DNA of 64,000 nt from assembly GCA_965153455.1 (NCBI GenBank), contig OZ234493.1, forward strand, positions 36,880,213 through 36,944,212. The letters are read 5' to 3'. The position numbers were made by a program, and so were the translations under genes. The first letter of the stretch is position 1. Each line of letters begins with the position of its first letter. The stretch comes from Sphagnum compactum (lineage: Eukaryota; Bryophyta; Sphagnopsida; Sphagnales). The notes beneath the pieces are model-generated. The model had not been told where the DNA came from. It did no database searches and worked only from the letters and a program-made list of their open reading frames with translations. Below, one piece after another: positions 10,479 through 21,300 of this stretch.

Positions 10479-10796
10479 GGCCCACTTTAGACGAGGGTAC
10501 CGGGTCCAATTTCCTAAGAACCAATTTGTACTGATTTGAAGCAAATTGAATCCTTGGGTCGGACTGTACCTTGGTCCCTACCCTGATTTTTGCTTTTCCA
10601 AAACAGGAGCACTCCTTTTGGCAGTTTTTTTTAATTTTCCGTCCAAAACAAGTGCCATGTAGGTTCTGCCTCAGTTTGCCGCTTTTTGGTCTTGGACCGT
10701 CGTCTAAAGGCCTTGGAACCAATTTGAAGCTTCCGACCAACAAGATTGCTTGAATTCATTGGTCCTTGGACCTTGGACACTCGTCTAAAGTCGCCC
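10479..10796. mobile_element. Harbinger/Tourist-like MITE, copy 1 (318 bp)
   Basis: Begins GGCCCACTTTAGACGAGGGT and ends in the inverse of GGGCGACTTTAGACGAGTGT, giving roughly 25-bp imperfect terminal inverted repeats. A copy in opposite orientation lies at 57345-57671 with extended similarity throughout. TTA follows the right end and TTT precedes the left. The 3-bp TAA target site is clearer at the other copy. No coding capacity. Confidence 0.75.
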
Positions 10797-11830
10797 TTAG
10801 ATGAGAAACCAAAATATGATATGAAATTGGGCAACACTATGGGTCTCCACTATTTGATCTAAAATATGTGGGCACTGGGATTTGCAAGAAAAGGAAAAAT
10901 TGTTCGTGAAAATGCAAATCAGCTCAGTTGCAGTGTTTTTTTTTATTGGCAAACTTTCAGCAAAGTTCCGCCTGAAAAGTATGGTTTCTTACCTTACAAA
11001 GTAGTGGTTTCTTTCATTGTCTGGCCATTTTTGATCAAAATATTTAGAAAATTTTGGGAAAATGTGCTTTTCGAGTGTACATTGAACTATTTTACCCATT
11101 TTGGGGGAAACGTTTGCTAATTCCTATATGAAATTAGTTGGTCCCTTCTGGGACCTGGAGTGGAGGTAGGCCTATCGCTGTCTTTTATTGACTACGCCCC
11201 TCTCTCTCTCTCTCTCTCAGAGTAATACTGCTCCTGCAGCACTAACCTAAATGTTGTCAGCTTGGGTCGCTAGAGAGAGTCGACACAGACAGAGCGGATG
11301 ATGATATTACACTCTTCCTCTGCAATATTACCTAGTCATTACCTATTAAGAAGAGGTGAGGACTTCGAAAATTTCACACAGCCTGTTTCCAGCAACTACA
11401 AACACAGTGAATGATTGCTAGTCACAGTATGAGACTTGGAAAAAAGAACAATACTAATTTGGGACAGTTCGACTATTTACAGGATCTTAACATACTGTTG
11501 TTCTCTAACGTTGTAGACCAAGCTGCCCAGAAAACTGAATACTACTCAGCCTACTACATGGGGGGGAGGGGGGGGGGTAAACAAGCCACCACCAGCAGCA
11601 GACATTCACATGGCATTTACATTCACATGGCATTATTTGTCTGAGGTACATAGGGTTCTTTTTTCTTTACAAGTTCCTCAAATAGGTCCAATGGGGGAGG
11701 GTCCCCCAGCATTTATTAGCATTATTACTGGCAACTGTCATTTGAGGTGGGCTGTAGCATTTTTACAAAATGGGTGTGCCTAGGTCTAGTTATGGGTAAT
11801 TTATTTATTTTCATTTCAAAAAAGGTCCAA
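10797..11830. other. No recognisable gene; simple repeats
   Basis: Contains a CT microsatellite (about 11200-11218) and a G-run near 11561-11577. Nothing here has a recognisable coding signature. Confidence 0.4.
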
Positions 11831-12298
11831 AAAAATGGCTAAAAAATCACCCAAGTCACTCCTGCCTACCAAGGATGTTCATTGCTTGATTAAACAGGAA
11901 AAAAAATTCGTGCCATATAAAATTTCCCCCATTTTTTTTTCATGGGCTTTAATGACCCAACACCCATCGGCGCACAAGCCACAAATCTTGTTTTAGGGTT
12001 CAAGGTGGACAAACTTTTCTCCTAGGGAAATTAAAGAATAGCTCGGAGAAAATGGATAAAACACACTTATCAAATTGAAAACCTTTATCATCAAAGAGGT
12101 ATATAATATGGATTTGTATGGAACAACTTAAGCCGTATCACAAAATTAATCAAGAATTATTTTTTAAAGTCTGCTTTATTGGACCCCTCAAATGTTTCAG
12201 ATATACATGTGGACCACCCAAGGATTTTTTTTTTGTCTATTTATGTTTTGTGAATACATTTAATAGGGTATAAATATTTAATGCTGTGTAAGGAATAT
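11831..12298. repeat. Dispersed repeat, copy 1
   Basis: Two blocks recur at 14690-15195. The block with TTTAATGACCCAACACCC then CTCGGAGAAAA and CATCAAAGAGGTAT (11940-12160) matches 14960-15190. The block AAGGATTTTTTTTGTCT to GGGTATAAATATTTAATG (12181-12298) matches 14703-14830. Their order is swapped between the two places, which suggests a longer tandem or circularly permuted source unit. Confidence 0.7.
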
Positions 12299-12480
12299 TA
12301 TTGGCTACCTGATAGAACTTATCATAAAAGTCTGGTGTTTTATAAACTTTTTTTTTCCCACAAAGTTTGGCCGATTTGGGACCATTTATTTTCCATGAAA
12401 AATCCTTCAAATAGGTTGAAATTTGAAATCATATATTTCAGGTGCAAAATTGGCAAAAAAATTGGCAATACAACAAATCA
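12299..12480. repeat. TTGGCTACCT dispersed module, copy 1
   Basis: The segment TTGGCTACCTGATAGAACTT, then ATCATAAAA and a later ATATTTCAGGT, is matched at 49427-49540 and more weakly at 59430-59530. Function unknown. Confidence 0.55.
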
Positions 12481-12513
12481 AGGAGCTGCATGTAGGCAGT
12501 AGTATGTACATTG

Positions 12514-13523
12514 CAGTAGTCTCCCGCTTAAGTACACAACTTGAACCTACATGGTTTGTGCGTACTTAGCCAGTCGGTGCTGCGTACTTTAGATTTGCAG
12601 CTCCCAAGTCGCTCACTTTTGGTAATCTACTTTGCAACTACACACTACCTATTGAGACACAATCACATTACCTTGTCCCTTATGGCAAGATCAGTGAAAT
12701 GTTTCCATGAAGTCTCACAAGTTAGGACACGTGGTGGACATTCATGAAAATGTGGGACCAAATGAAAAACTAGGTACATTATTGGGTGGTCCCTCCTCCC
12801 TCAGAGAGACAGAGCCACGAAAGAAAAAAACTACTTTACTTGAACTAAGTTGACATCCTGGAACTTCTCCATTTTCCTTTTTAAATTATTCCTTTGTACT
12901 GTACATTTTCGAAATCTACTGTGTGCTTATTAATAAAGTTTTGCAGGGTTTCACCACTTTACCTGATGTTGGGGTGATGCACCTGTCGCGAAGCATTTCT
13001 ATTTCTTAAGTGGGTTTTGTCTCTTCTTCTTTCTTCTTTTTCCATTTTGAGTTCTACAAAAAAGATCCCACTTGAAATCTGTGTTTTTTGGGTCCTCCAT
13101 ATTAAACCAGTGTTGGGCGGTTCTCTCCTTTTTCAAATAGAGAACTAGTGTGTAGGGTTGAGTACACGGGACCCTTCACAAGCGGTTCCCAGAAAATCAA
13201 AGAACCAGTTCAGATCCTTGACCAGCAGTTCTCAAAATAAACCCAAAACTAGAGGTTCTTCTGATGATTGTATGTTTTTGCAAAAAACTGGAACCAGAGC
13301 TTCTGTGATTGTGTCAATTTTGTGAAATCCTGAACCAGAACTTCTCCAATTCCGAAAATTTTTCAGAAAATTGGAAGCTTAGATCATTTTATCTGTAAAA
13401 TTTATTAAAAAAACGTACACCAGAGGTAATTAATAATTTTGAACCCTAATTTTTTTGCCAAAAAATGCGTACTTAACCGGGATGTGTACTTAAATGGGTG
13501 CGTACTTAAACGGGAGACTACTG
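12514..13523. mobile_element. TIR element, about 1.0 kb (pogo/Tigger-like ends)
   Basis: The left end CAGTAGTCTCCCGCTTAAGT and the right end, read inverted, CAGTAGTCTCCCGTTTAAGT are matching terminal inverted repeats of about 26 bp. Near the right end ACTTAA-type motifs repeat (13466-13515). The interior has no transposase, only short frames. CAGT-starting ends resemble pogo/Tigger elements, which duplicate TA. The flanks here (TTG and TAC) do not show a clean duplication. Superfamily is uncertain; the inverted repeat is clear. Confidence 0.7.
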
Positions 13524-13621
13524 TACTACACACACTGGGTAGGCCAATCATGTGGTTGCCCGAAAAAGAAACTAAAAAAATATAAATAAGCGAAAATGGA
13601 GCAAGGGATGATGGGGAAGTT

Positions 13622-13745
13622 AATGATGGAAAGAAGGACGGACGGACGGAAGGACTGAGGGACGGATGAATAGATAGACGGAAACTAAGGAAGAAAGAAA
13701 GAAAGAAAGGAAGACGGACGGATGGATGGACGGACGTACGTAGAA
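13622..13745. repeat. GGAC/GAAA simple-repeat tract
   Basis: Degenerate runs of GGAC, GGAT and GAAA. The long open frame across it on the minus strand is a by-product. Similar GGAC-rich tracts near ATATATA-type sequence occur at about 38235-38310 (inverted) and 46520-46665. Confidence 0.8.
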
Positions 13746-14401
13746 CTCTTTCATCCCACTGCCATGGCCACAATCCGCGAATGTCTGTGACGAACAAACA
13801 CCACCACGTTTGCTTTAATATATAGGATCTTGCAATGTGACCCGGTTTCACATGAGAAGAAATCTTGTAAATATGATCTAGTTTACTTTTACTGTCATTT
13901 GTAAGAAAAATTAAACAATATCCCCTTTAAGTAAATGTTTTTTTTCTCATCGTAAATGGCAGGGCCACCATGTGACGCATGTCGTGCCCGTCGTGTTTTG
14001 TTTGTCCTTGATGGCGAACATGTGTCGTTTGGATAAACCTTGGCCGAATTGTGTGGTGGATGAAATTGAACCCGTGAAATGCAAATTGGTCCCATGAATG
14101 AAGATTTGATGTGAGTCGTATTGGTTTACAATACAAATGTCGGTCGCGAGAATGAAAACTAATGTTAAATTATTGATAATGGAGCGGGGGAAAATCAATA
14201 TTTACTTAAATTGATGTCATATTAATTTCCTTAAAAAATTACTTTGTTTTTTCCATAGGAGGGTCCAACAAAATGGGTAGCCGATGTTTGAGTCATCGCA
14301 AGACTTCTCGATTGCATAGCTGGGAACGAACAAAACAGTAAGCACTACACTGACTGCCCCATTATGGGTCCTCGCATCAATGGTTCAACCTGGATTGTCG
14401 A

Positions 14402-14446
14402 GACCGGGGGGAGGGGAAGGAGGTTCAATTCCCTGCACCCCCGGTC
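14402..14446. repeat. GC-rich hairpin
   Basis: GACCGGGGG (14402-14410) pairs perfectly with CCCCCGGTC (14438-14446) across a 27-base loop. The loop carries AGGTTCAATTCCC, close to a tRNA B-box, but I could not fold a tRNA around it. Confidence 0.6.
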
Positions 14447-14689
14447 CTCCTACTTTTATCTGAGCTCCGGTTCGATGATCAGCCTAAACCACCCTGCCGC
14501 GCCCCCCCTCCTCCCTCTTCTACTTGCGATTGGTTGCCTTTTGTTATTTTTCATCAAGCCTCATTCGTTTTCTCCCTTTACTTATTCGATTTCCGATCGA
14601 TCGAATTGTTCATTATGTTAACATGTCTCTTTTTTCCCAGCAGTTGAAATTGTTGAACTTTTTCCCTCCACGAACAAATGTAAACGCGG

Positions 14690-15198
14690 AGAGCCCAGAG
14701 TCCGCTTTATTGAACCCCTTAATTTTTTGAAAAATACATGGGAACCCCCTAAGGATTTTTTTTGTCTGTTTATGTTTAACGAATACATTTAACAGGGTAT
14801 AAATATTTAATGTTGTGTAAGGAGGTATTTCGTTTGAAGATCGTCATCATTTGCATCATTTTTTAGCAGGAGTATTGTAGGACTCGTGCCGTCCAAGGAT
14901 GTTCATTGCATAATTGAATGGGAAAAGAAAATCGTGCCTTCTGAAATTTCCCGGTTTTTTTTGTTTCCCGGGCTTGAATGACCCAACACCCTCCAGTGCC
15001 CCATCCGCAAATCTCATTTTAGGGTTTAGGGTTGACAAACTTTTCTCCCAAGGAAATTAATAAATGGCTCGGAGAAAACGAAAAAAGTATACTTGTAAAA
15101 TAAAAAATCTATACCATCAAAGAGGTATTTGATATGAATTTGTCCGGAACAACCCAAGCCACATCACAAAATAAATCAAGAATTGCTTTTCATGACGA
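14690..15198. repeat. Dispersed repeat, copy 2
   Basis: Second copy of the two-block repeat at 11831-12298, with the blocks in the other order (see there). No coding potential. Confidence 0.7.
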
Positions 15199-15330
15199 CC
15201 AAATAGTAATTAAGGTTGTTTTGGGAAAAGGAACATTATGGCAACGTCGCAGGGCATATCTAGCCAAATAATAATTAGGGTTGTTTTGGGAAAAGGAACA
15301 TTATGGCAACGCCGCAGGGCATACTTAAAG
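15199..15330. repeat. 65-bp tandem duplication
   Basis: Two copies, starting at 15199 and 15264, share GGTTGTTTTGGGAAAAGGAA then CATTATGGCAACG and CGCAGGGCATA, with few differences. Confidence 0.85.
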
Positions 15331-16273
15331 TATGTCATCGTGGCGAATCCCGGTTAATTTTAATTAGTAAATACCCTAGGACACTTTTGGTAAATAGTAC
15401 TAGAGTTTTCACGCTTACACAACGTTTAATATATCACACATCCTTTTTAATCTATAAACATTCATTATAACAAAGCTTTGTTGGGATGGAGGACGAATTA
15501 AATGTTTATTAAACAATGAAAATAAGAATCGGATCTATTTCCTTCCAAATATACAAAAGATAAATTGGCCATGAATCACGCATGTCCATAAATGTTATGT
15601 GATGGCCCACCATTTTGACACCCCCCCGGCCCCCCAAAAACACAATTTCCATATGCTCCTCCATCCTCTCCCAATGGCCCTTGTAAGCCCTTTAATTTAT
15701 TGTTATTTTTATATATAATGTTCTATAAAATTGTGTCAATGGCAACATTTTGATGGGTAGTCAAAAGCTAAATAGAATGCAAACGTAACTATTGAAGTTG
15801 CACACAAAAACGTAAAATAATTCGAACCACGTCCGTTACCAACTTCGCACGGTTGGCGGACGCATGCATCCGAATGCTGGAGCGGGACCATAGATGTAGA
15901 AGACGATTTTAAGATTGCAATCGTAAGTCCAACGACTGGTAGCCTCCTTCGAGCGTATTATTCGTGCCTCCTTTGGTCGTTGTCGACGTCTTGCTTCGTG
16001 CGCACCAGCGGGAAGTCGACGAGCATTCAACCGTCAAAGTTTGTAAATTAGGTGGGGTTGCAACAGCATCGAGAGCTTCTCGAAATGTTGGATTGAAAAA
16101 TCGAAGGGAATTGGATTACAATATGTGGATATCTGTTGGTTCTGCACTAATGACGAGATCGTCGTTGATATGGCAGCTAGCATTTCCAAAAGGACTCGGT
16201 GCTGCAGCCGGAAGACCAAGAGTAGCACCCAGCACTCCAGTGATATTTGACGTTCAATTATTGTACATACTTA
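15331..16273. other. No recognisable gene
   Basis: AT-rich to mixed DNA. Short frames on both strands from 15836 to 16300 overlap one another and show no family motif. Confidence 0.4.
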
Positions 16274-17983
16274 ATGTCTCATTTTCTATTGGTGAGTAAA
16301 AAGCTGACGACCCTAAGAACCTTCCGATTAACAGAGGAATGGGCTCACCACTCAAGTAGTGCATTCACAGATCATCTTTTTCTTAACAATGATGTTATAC
16401 AAATCGTGTGGATTCTCTCCCGAGGTTCTTTTGGCCATTTTTCAAAAGAAATTTGAAAACATTCACCAGAAATATAGAAGGTTGCCTCCCTAAAATCTAT
16501 AATTTGTAGAACTGTCGCCAATGGATGCTAGATTCTTTTGGGAATGGTCACCGACGATGCTGCAACTGCAAGACCGAAAAATAGTGGATTGCACTTGAAT
16601 TGCAGACACATTTTTTTCCCCACAGAGCATGCACCCTCTATTTTGCTTTCATGTACCAGGAAATGCAAACCACACAACTGTATCAACTTCTTCGTCCACT
16701 TTGTACCTGGAGCTTTCTTAGTGAATTGAAGATGCTTCAGTGACTCCATTCCGAGAGTTTTCTCATATCTTGCAATCTCCTAGTTTGCCAAACTTCCACT
16801 TCACCTCAATTCATTACAGATCGAAACCTCAAGGTTCTATCTGCACTCCAAACTTGACTGTTCAAAAAAGCTGGTCAGTGTTACCAGAATAACTGGCACT
16901 GTAAAGGGCGTTACTGGTTATGTTGTTCTTAACTACGCAAAATGTCACAACCGTGTTGTGATCACGAATGCTCATGCAACCTCCATTTTGACTTGTGATA
17001 GGATAGCCTCACAGAATTCTCGAAGAATTAGTAAACCGTACAGCAAAAAGATGAGCTGGCTTCACGACCAGCGGCAGTATTGTCTGAAGTGCGTTCCTCG
17101 AAGGAGCCTATTGATTCAAAAAGGTCGAAATTGACTTCAGCATGTCATTTTCTATTGGTGAGTAAAAAGCTGACGACCTTAAGAACGATTGACAGAGGAA
17201 TCAGCTCACCACTCAAGTAGTGTATTCAAAGATCATCTTTTTCTTAACAATGGTGTTATACAAATCTTGTGGATTCTCTCCTGAGGTTCTTTTGGCCATT
17301 TTTCAAAAGAAATTTGAAAACATTCACCAGAAATATAGAAGGTTGCCTCCCTAAAATCTATAATTTGTAGAGTTGTGGCCAATGGATGCTAGATTATTTT
17401 CGGAATGGTCACCGATGATGCTGCAGCAGCAGCAGGACCGAAAAATAGTGGATTGCACTTGGATTGCGGACACATTTTTTTCACCACAGAGCATGCACCC
17501 TCTACTTTGTTTTCATGTACCAAGAAATGCAAACTACACAACTGTATGAGCTTCTTCATCCACTTCGTACCTGGAGCTTTCTCAGTGAATTGAAGATGTT
17601 TCAATGATTCCATTCCGAGAGTTTTCTCATATCTTGCAATCTCCTAGTTTGCCAAACTTCCACTTCACCTCAATTCATTACAGATCGAAACCTCAAGGTT
17701 CTATCTGCACTCCAAACTTGACTGTTCAAAAAAGTTGGTCAATGTTACCAGAATAACTGGCACTGTAAAGGGCGTTACCGGTTACGTCATTCGTGTTGTG
17801 ATCACGAATGCTCATGCAACTTCAATTTTGACTTGTGATAGGATAGCCTCACAGAATTCTCGAAGGATTAGTTTAAGCCGTACAGCAAAAAGATGAGCTG
17901 CTTCACGACCAGCAGCAGTATTGTCTGAGGTGCGTTCCTTTAAGGAGCCTATTGATTTAAAAAGGTTGAAATTGACTTCAACA
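16274..17983. repeat. Two-copy tandem duplication, about 868 and 841 bp
   Basis: Copy A (16274-17141) and copy B (17142-17983) begin at the same TGTCATTTTCTATTGGTGAG, and the boundary motif appears a third time at 17983. Copies are roughly 90% alike by eye. Each carries an open frame on both strands (about 16538-16749 and 17405-17613). The minus frame reads MESLKHLQFT then KAPGTKW and FKCNPLFFG or SKCNPLFFG. The plus frame reads GLHL.C.HIFF then EHAPS and FVPGAF. I do not recognise either. They could be captured exons. Confidence 0.8.
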
Positions 17984-18283
17984 TGTCATTTTCTATCGAA
18001 ATTGGACGTTCGAGGGAGTGACTCACATAAACATTCGCATTTCACCGAGGTGGGAAAGAGCCAGCAACGAATCAAAGTTCTCGTTCAAGGTGAGAGTACT
18101 ACGTCGTCGGGTCAAATGGTAGGCAAGGCAATCTCTGAATCGATGCACCAAGAAGATGCAACTGGTGATCTAATTTCTCGTAGCCCGGGTCAACATGACT
18201 TACTCCTTCGATGTGTGCGGTCCCCTTAGTTGCCATACCGGTAAAGACTAGAGCAGCTCCTGCTCCCAAATCTGCGGCCAATA
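17984..18283. other. Host sequence left of the LINE insertion
   Basis: An open + strand stretch (17921-18229) reads HFTEVGKSQQRIKVLVQG and later SMHQEDATGDLISRSPGQHD. It is not recognised. Its right part (about 18250-18300) continues across the LINE into 26762-27060 and resembles 32600-32875, so this DNA is itself repeated. Confidence 0.35.
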
Positions 18284-18299
18284 CTGGTGCTCCATACAG
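18284..18299. repeat. Left target-site duplication of LINE
   Basis: CTGGTGCTCCATACAG, identical to 26762-26777. A further copy at 18334-18349 belongs to a tandem duplication of the LINE tail. Confidence 0.9.
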
Positions 18300-18387
18300 G
18301 GTGAAGCCCTTTCGGGGGAGGGAGGCAACAGCCCTGGTGCTCCATACAGGGTGAAGCCCTTTTCGGGGGAGGGAGGCAACAGCCCCT
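18300..18387 (-). repeat. LINE 3-prime tail with 50-bp tandem duplication
   Basis: The unit CTGGTGCTCCATACAG plus GGTGAAGCCCTTTCGGGG and GAGGGAGGCAACAGCC occurs at 18284-18333 and 18334-18384. It joins the target-site sequence to the last LINE bases, so the duplication happened during or after insertion. Confidence 0.85.
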
Positions 18388-21300
18388 TCAGTCATTAGGA
18401 AAATTAGAGAAGTATAAAGGCGGGAGGAAACGCCACCTGATGGTGGCGCTATCACTCCCAAAGATGTCCATATGAAACCATTCAGATCTAAAGGCGAGCT
18501 CAATCCTAGCTTGCATAGCAGGGTCATTGACCGGCCGAGGGGCCCTGATGGCCTTCCAGGTGGCCATGCCGACTTCGACGGTGGCCACCCAAGCTTGCGA
18601 GAGGACTTTGTCGATGGAGTAACAGTCGTCGAAGTGCTTACGGCATCTCTCGGACCAAAGGTAGTATAGGATGAAGGTGCGTAAAATGTCAAGCGGCTGC
18701 CTGAGGTAAGTGTATCCTCCTGGGTGGTACGCGTGCAGGCCCGGGGGGTAGGCCCGGGGGGTCTTCCTCGTGCTCGATGGAGGCCTCGCCCAGCAAAGCG
18801 AAGGGCCAGTTGAAGGTGACGTCTTCGGGGGCCTTCCATTCCTCCCACACTCTTTTGAAAGCGCCCCAGGCGCGTTGCGCTGGGGGGCAGTCCAGTAGAC
18901 AGTGTTGGGGGGACTCGGGAACCCCTGAGCTGCAAGTTGCGCAGGTGGGAGAGATTCCCATCACCTATAGCCAGGTGCCAGTTGGGAGGCCCTGATTGAG
19001 GGCTAGCCAAACCAGAGTGCCAACTTTCCTGGGCCGGGAGTTATGCCAAATCCTGGCAACCACTTGGGAAATTGAAGAGTTCCTGAGGTTAAGGTTGTCG
19101 ATGAATGTGATGATTCCCGGGGAGCGCGAGGAGCTCTTCACGTTCTTGTAACCCCTTTTGGCCGTGTATCCAAAGAAAGGGGCGTCGCCCAGGGGGTGTA
19201 CCTCTTTCCAGTGCCACTCCCCTGGGTCCCAGGGGAGGGTTTTGATGATGCCAGACTCAAAGATCCAGTATGTTTTGTTTCTCTGGTTGGCAAGTGGAGG
19301 GTCGTTGGCGACTTTGAGAGACGCTCCATGTCTCTCGCGCGACAGGACCCTGATTATGGATAAATTGTCTGGGCGGATGGTAAGTTTTTGAAAGTTTGTT
19401 GCCCGGATCTGTCCACTGCTAGCTATTCTTCTGAATTCTAGTACTAATACCTTGTCCGCGAGCGCCTCCAGAATGTAGTATACCCATTCCAGGGGGGTAC
19501 CCGAGCTGGGAGTACTTACCCAGTCCCCTGGCTGTGCACAGGGGCTGAAAGAGTCTGGCCTCCAGGGGATGCTCCCAATGATGATGTCTTTGGAGGACCT
19601 GTTGGATGCGTGGACGTGCATTTTCAGGTCTGAGAGGTTCTTCCAGTCCTGAGTATCGCCATTCCAGAAATCCCTGATTCTAGTGTGTCCGGCCCGCGCG
19701 AAGGCGCAACCTTCGCTGTGACCGTTGACTCCAAGGGGTTCTCCCCTTACATTGGTGAGAGATGGATTACTGAAGATAGGTTGTCTCATCAGTTCCGCCA
19801 GATTTGATGGCTCCTTCTTGGCGAGGCCAGGGCGAATGCTCATCCATGCCCCCAGAATGCTCTTCCACATTGAGCAAGGCTCCTTTTTTAGCTTAGGCGC
19901 GGCGAAAATCCAGTGGATGTCTGTAGTGTTGGGCCCTTTCCCGTGAACAGGGAGCCTGGTTTGATCAGCGTGGTGCCGGATCAATTCCTTCCAGGGTTCC
20001 CCTCCGGGTGCAAGACCCCTGACCAGAAGTTTCGCGAGGAGGGCTTCTGATTGCGATTTGGGGTCGATTATGCCCAGTCTGCCTTTAGCAATGGGCAGGA
20101 TGAGGGTGTCCCATTTCACCTTGGCCCGGGTGAACGCGGCTTTCCCCCCCCAAATAAAGTTCCTTACGACTCCGCGCACCTGGCTGCACATGCTGGGATT
20201 AGGGTTCCAGCATGCGGCCAGGTACCAAGTAGAGGCCAGTAGCACCTGGTTGGCGACTAGTACCCTACCCGCGAGGGAGAGGTTGCTGTGGCTCCAGCAT
20301 ATCAGCTTTCCTTTTAGTGCACTCAACATCTTGTTGAAGTTTGCCTCTGTTGGGAGGTGAAATCCGACTTGAACCCCTAGGTAACTGACGCCCTCGCCTC
20401 TGGGGACCCATTTGAGGCCGACTTCCTGCCCCCAATCCCAACTTCTCTCTCTCCTGCTCGCCCATATGGCGGAGGATTTGTTCCAGTTGATCTTGGCCCC
20501 TGAGGCCTTGCAAGACTTCAAGTACACCCTGGGCCCTGTTGAGGTTTTCCTCGTCACCCTTGAGATACAATGCTGTGTCATCGGCAAAGGTTTGGTCCCT
20601 GATTCTGCCCCCCTTGGGCAGTGTCAGGCCCTCAATCCCGTGCCTAGGATCTGCTAGCATGTACCCTAGGATGTCGGTTGCGATTATGAAGAGATAAGGT
20701 GTTAGCGGGCAGCCCTGCCTAACTGATCTGGCAAGCTGAAAGGTTGGTCCTACCACACCGTTGACCTTGATTGCTGAGGACGCCTCCCGATACAAGGTGC
20801 GGACCCATTTTATCCAGGTGTTGCTGAATCCGATGTGGCCCGTGGCGGAGAAAAGAAAATTCCATTCTATTCTGTCGAAGGCCTTCTCAAAGTCTAAGAG
20901 GAGGAGCACCAAGTCCTGGTTGCTCTCCTCGGCCCAGTTCAGAGAGTCTTGGGCCATGAAGACGTTGTCTAGAATACTCCTGCCTTCCACAAATCCTATC
21001 TGGTTCGGTCTGATTATGCTTGGGAGGAAGGTTTGCAGCCTTCCCACGAGCGCCTTGGCAAGAATTTTGTAGATGCATCCCAACAGGGTGATCGGTTTCC
21101 AATTTCCCAACTTGGAGCGATCTCCTGTTTTTGGAATCAGGGAGATTAAACCCCTATTGATGAAAGCCGAAGCCTCGCCTGAGTTCAGCATGGCCGTATA
21201 TGCCATGAGGAATGAAGGTGCCACCTCATTGACGCAAGATTGGAAGAATTCGATGGGAATTCTATCCTGTCCGGGTGCTTTGTTTTTGGGCAGTGCAAGA

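Noticed and set aside
13405-13851. 148-codon open frame on the minus strand
   Set aside because: Most of it is the GGAC/GAAA simple repeat read as Ser/Pro/Phe. Not a gene.
14350-14470. Possible tRNA gene around a GGTTCAATTCC motif
   Set aside because: No A box at the right spacing and no cloverleaf could be formed. Only a GC-rich hairpin is supported.
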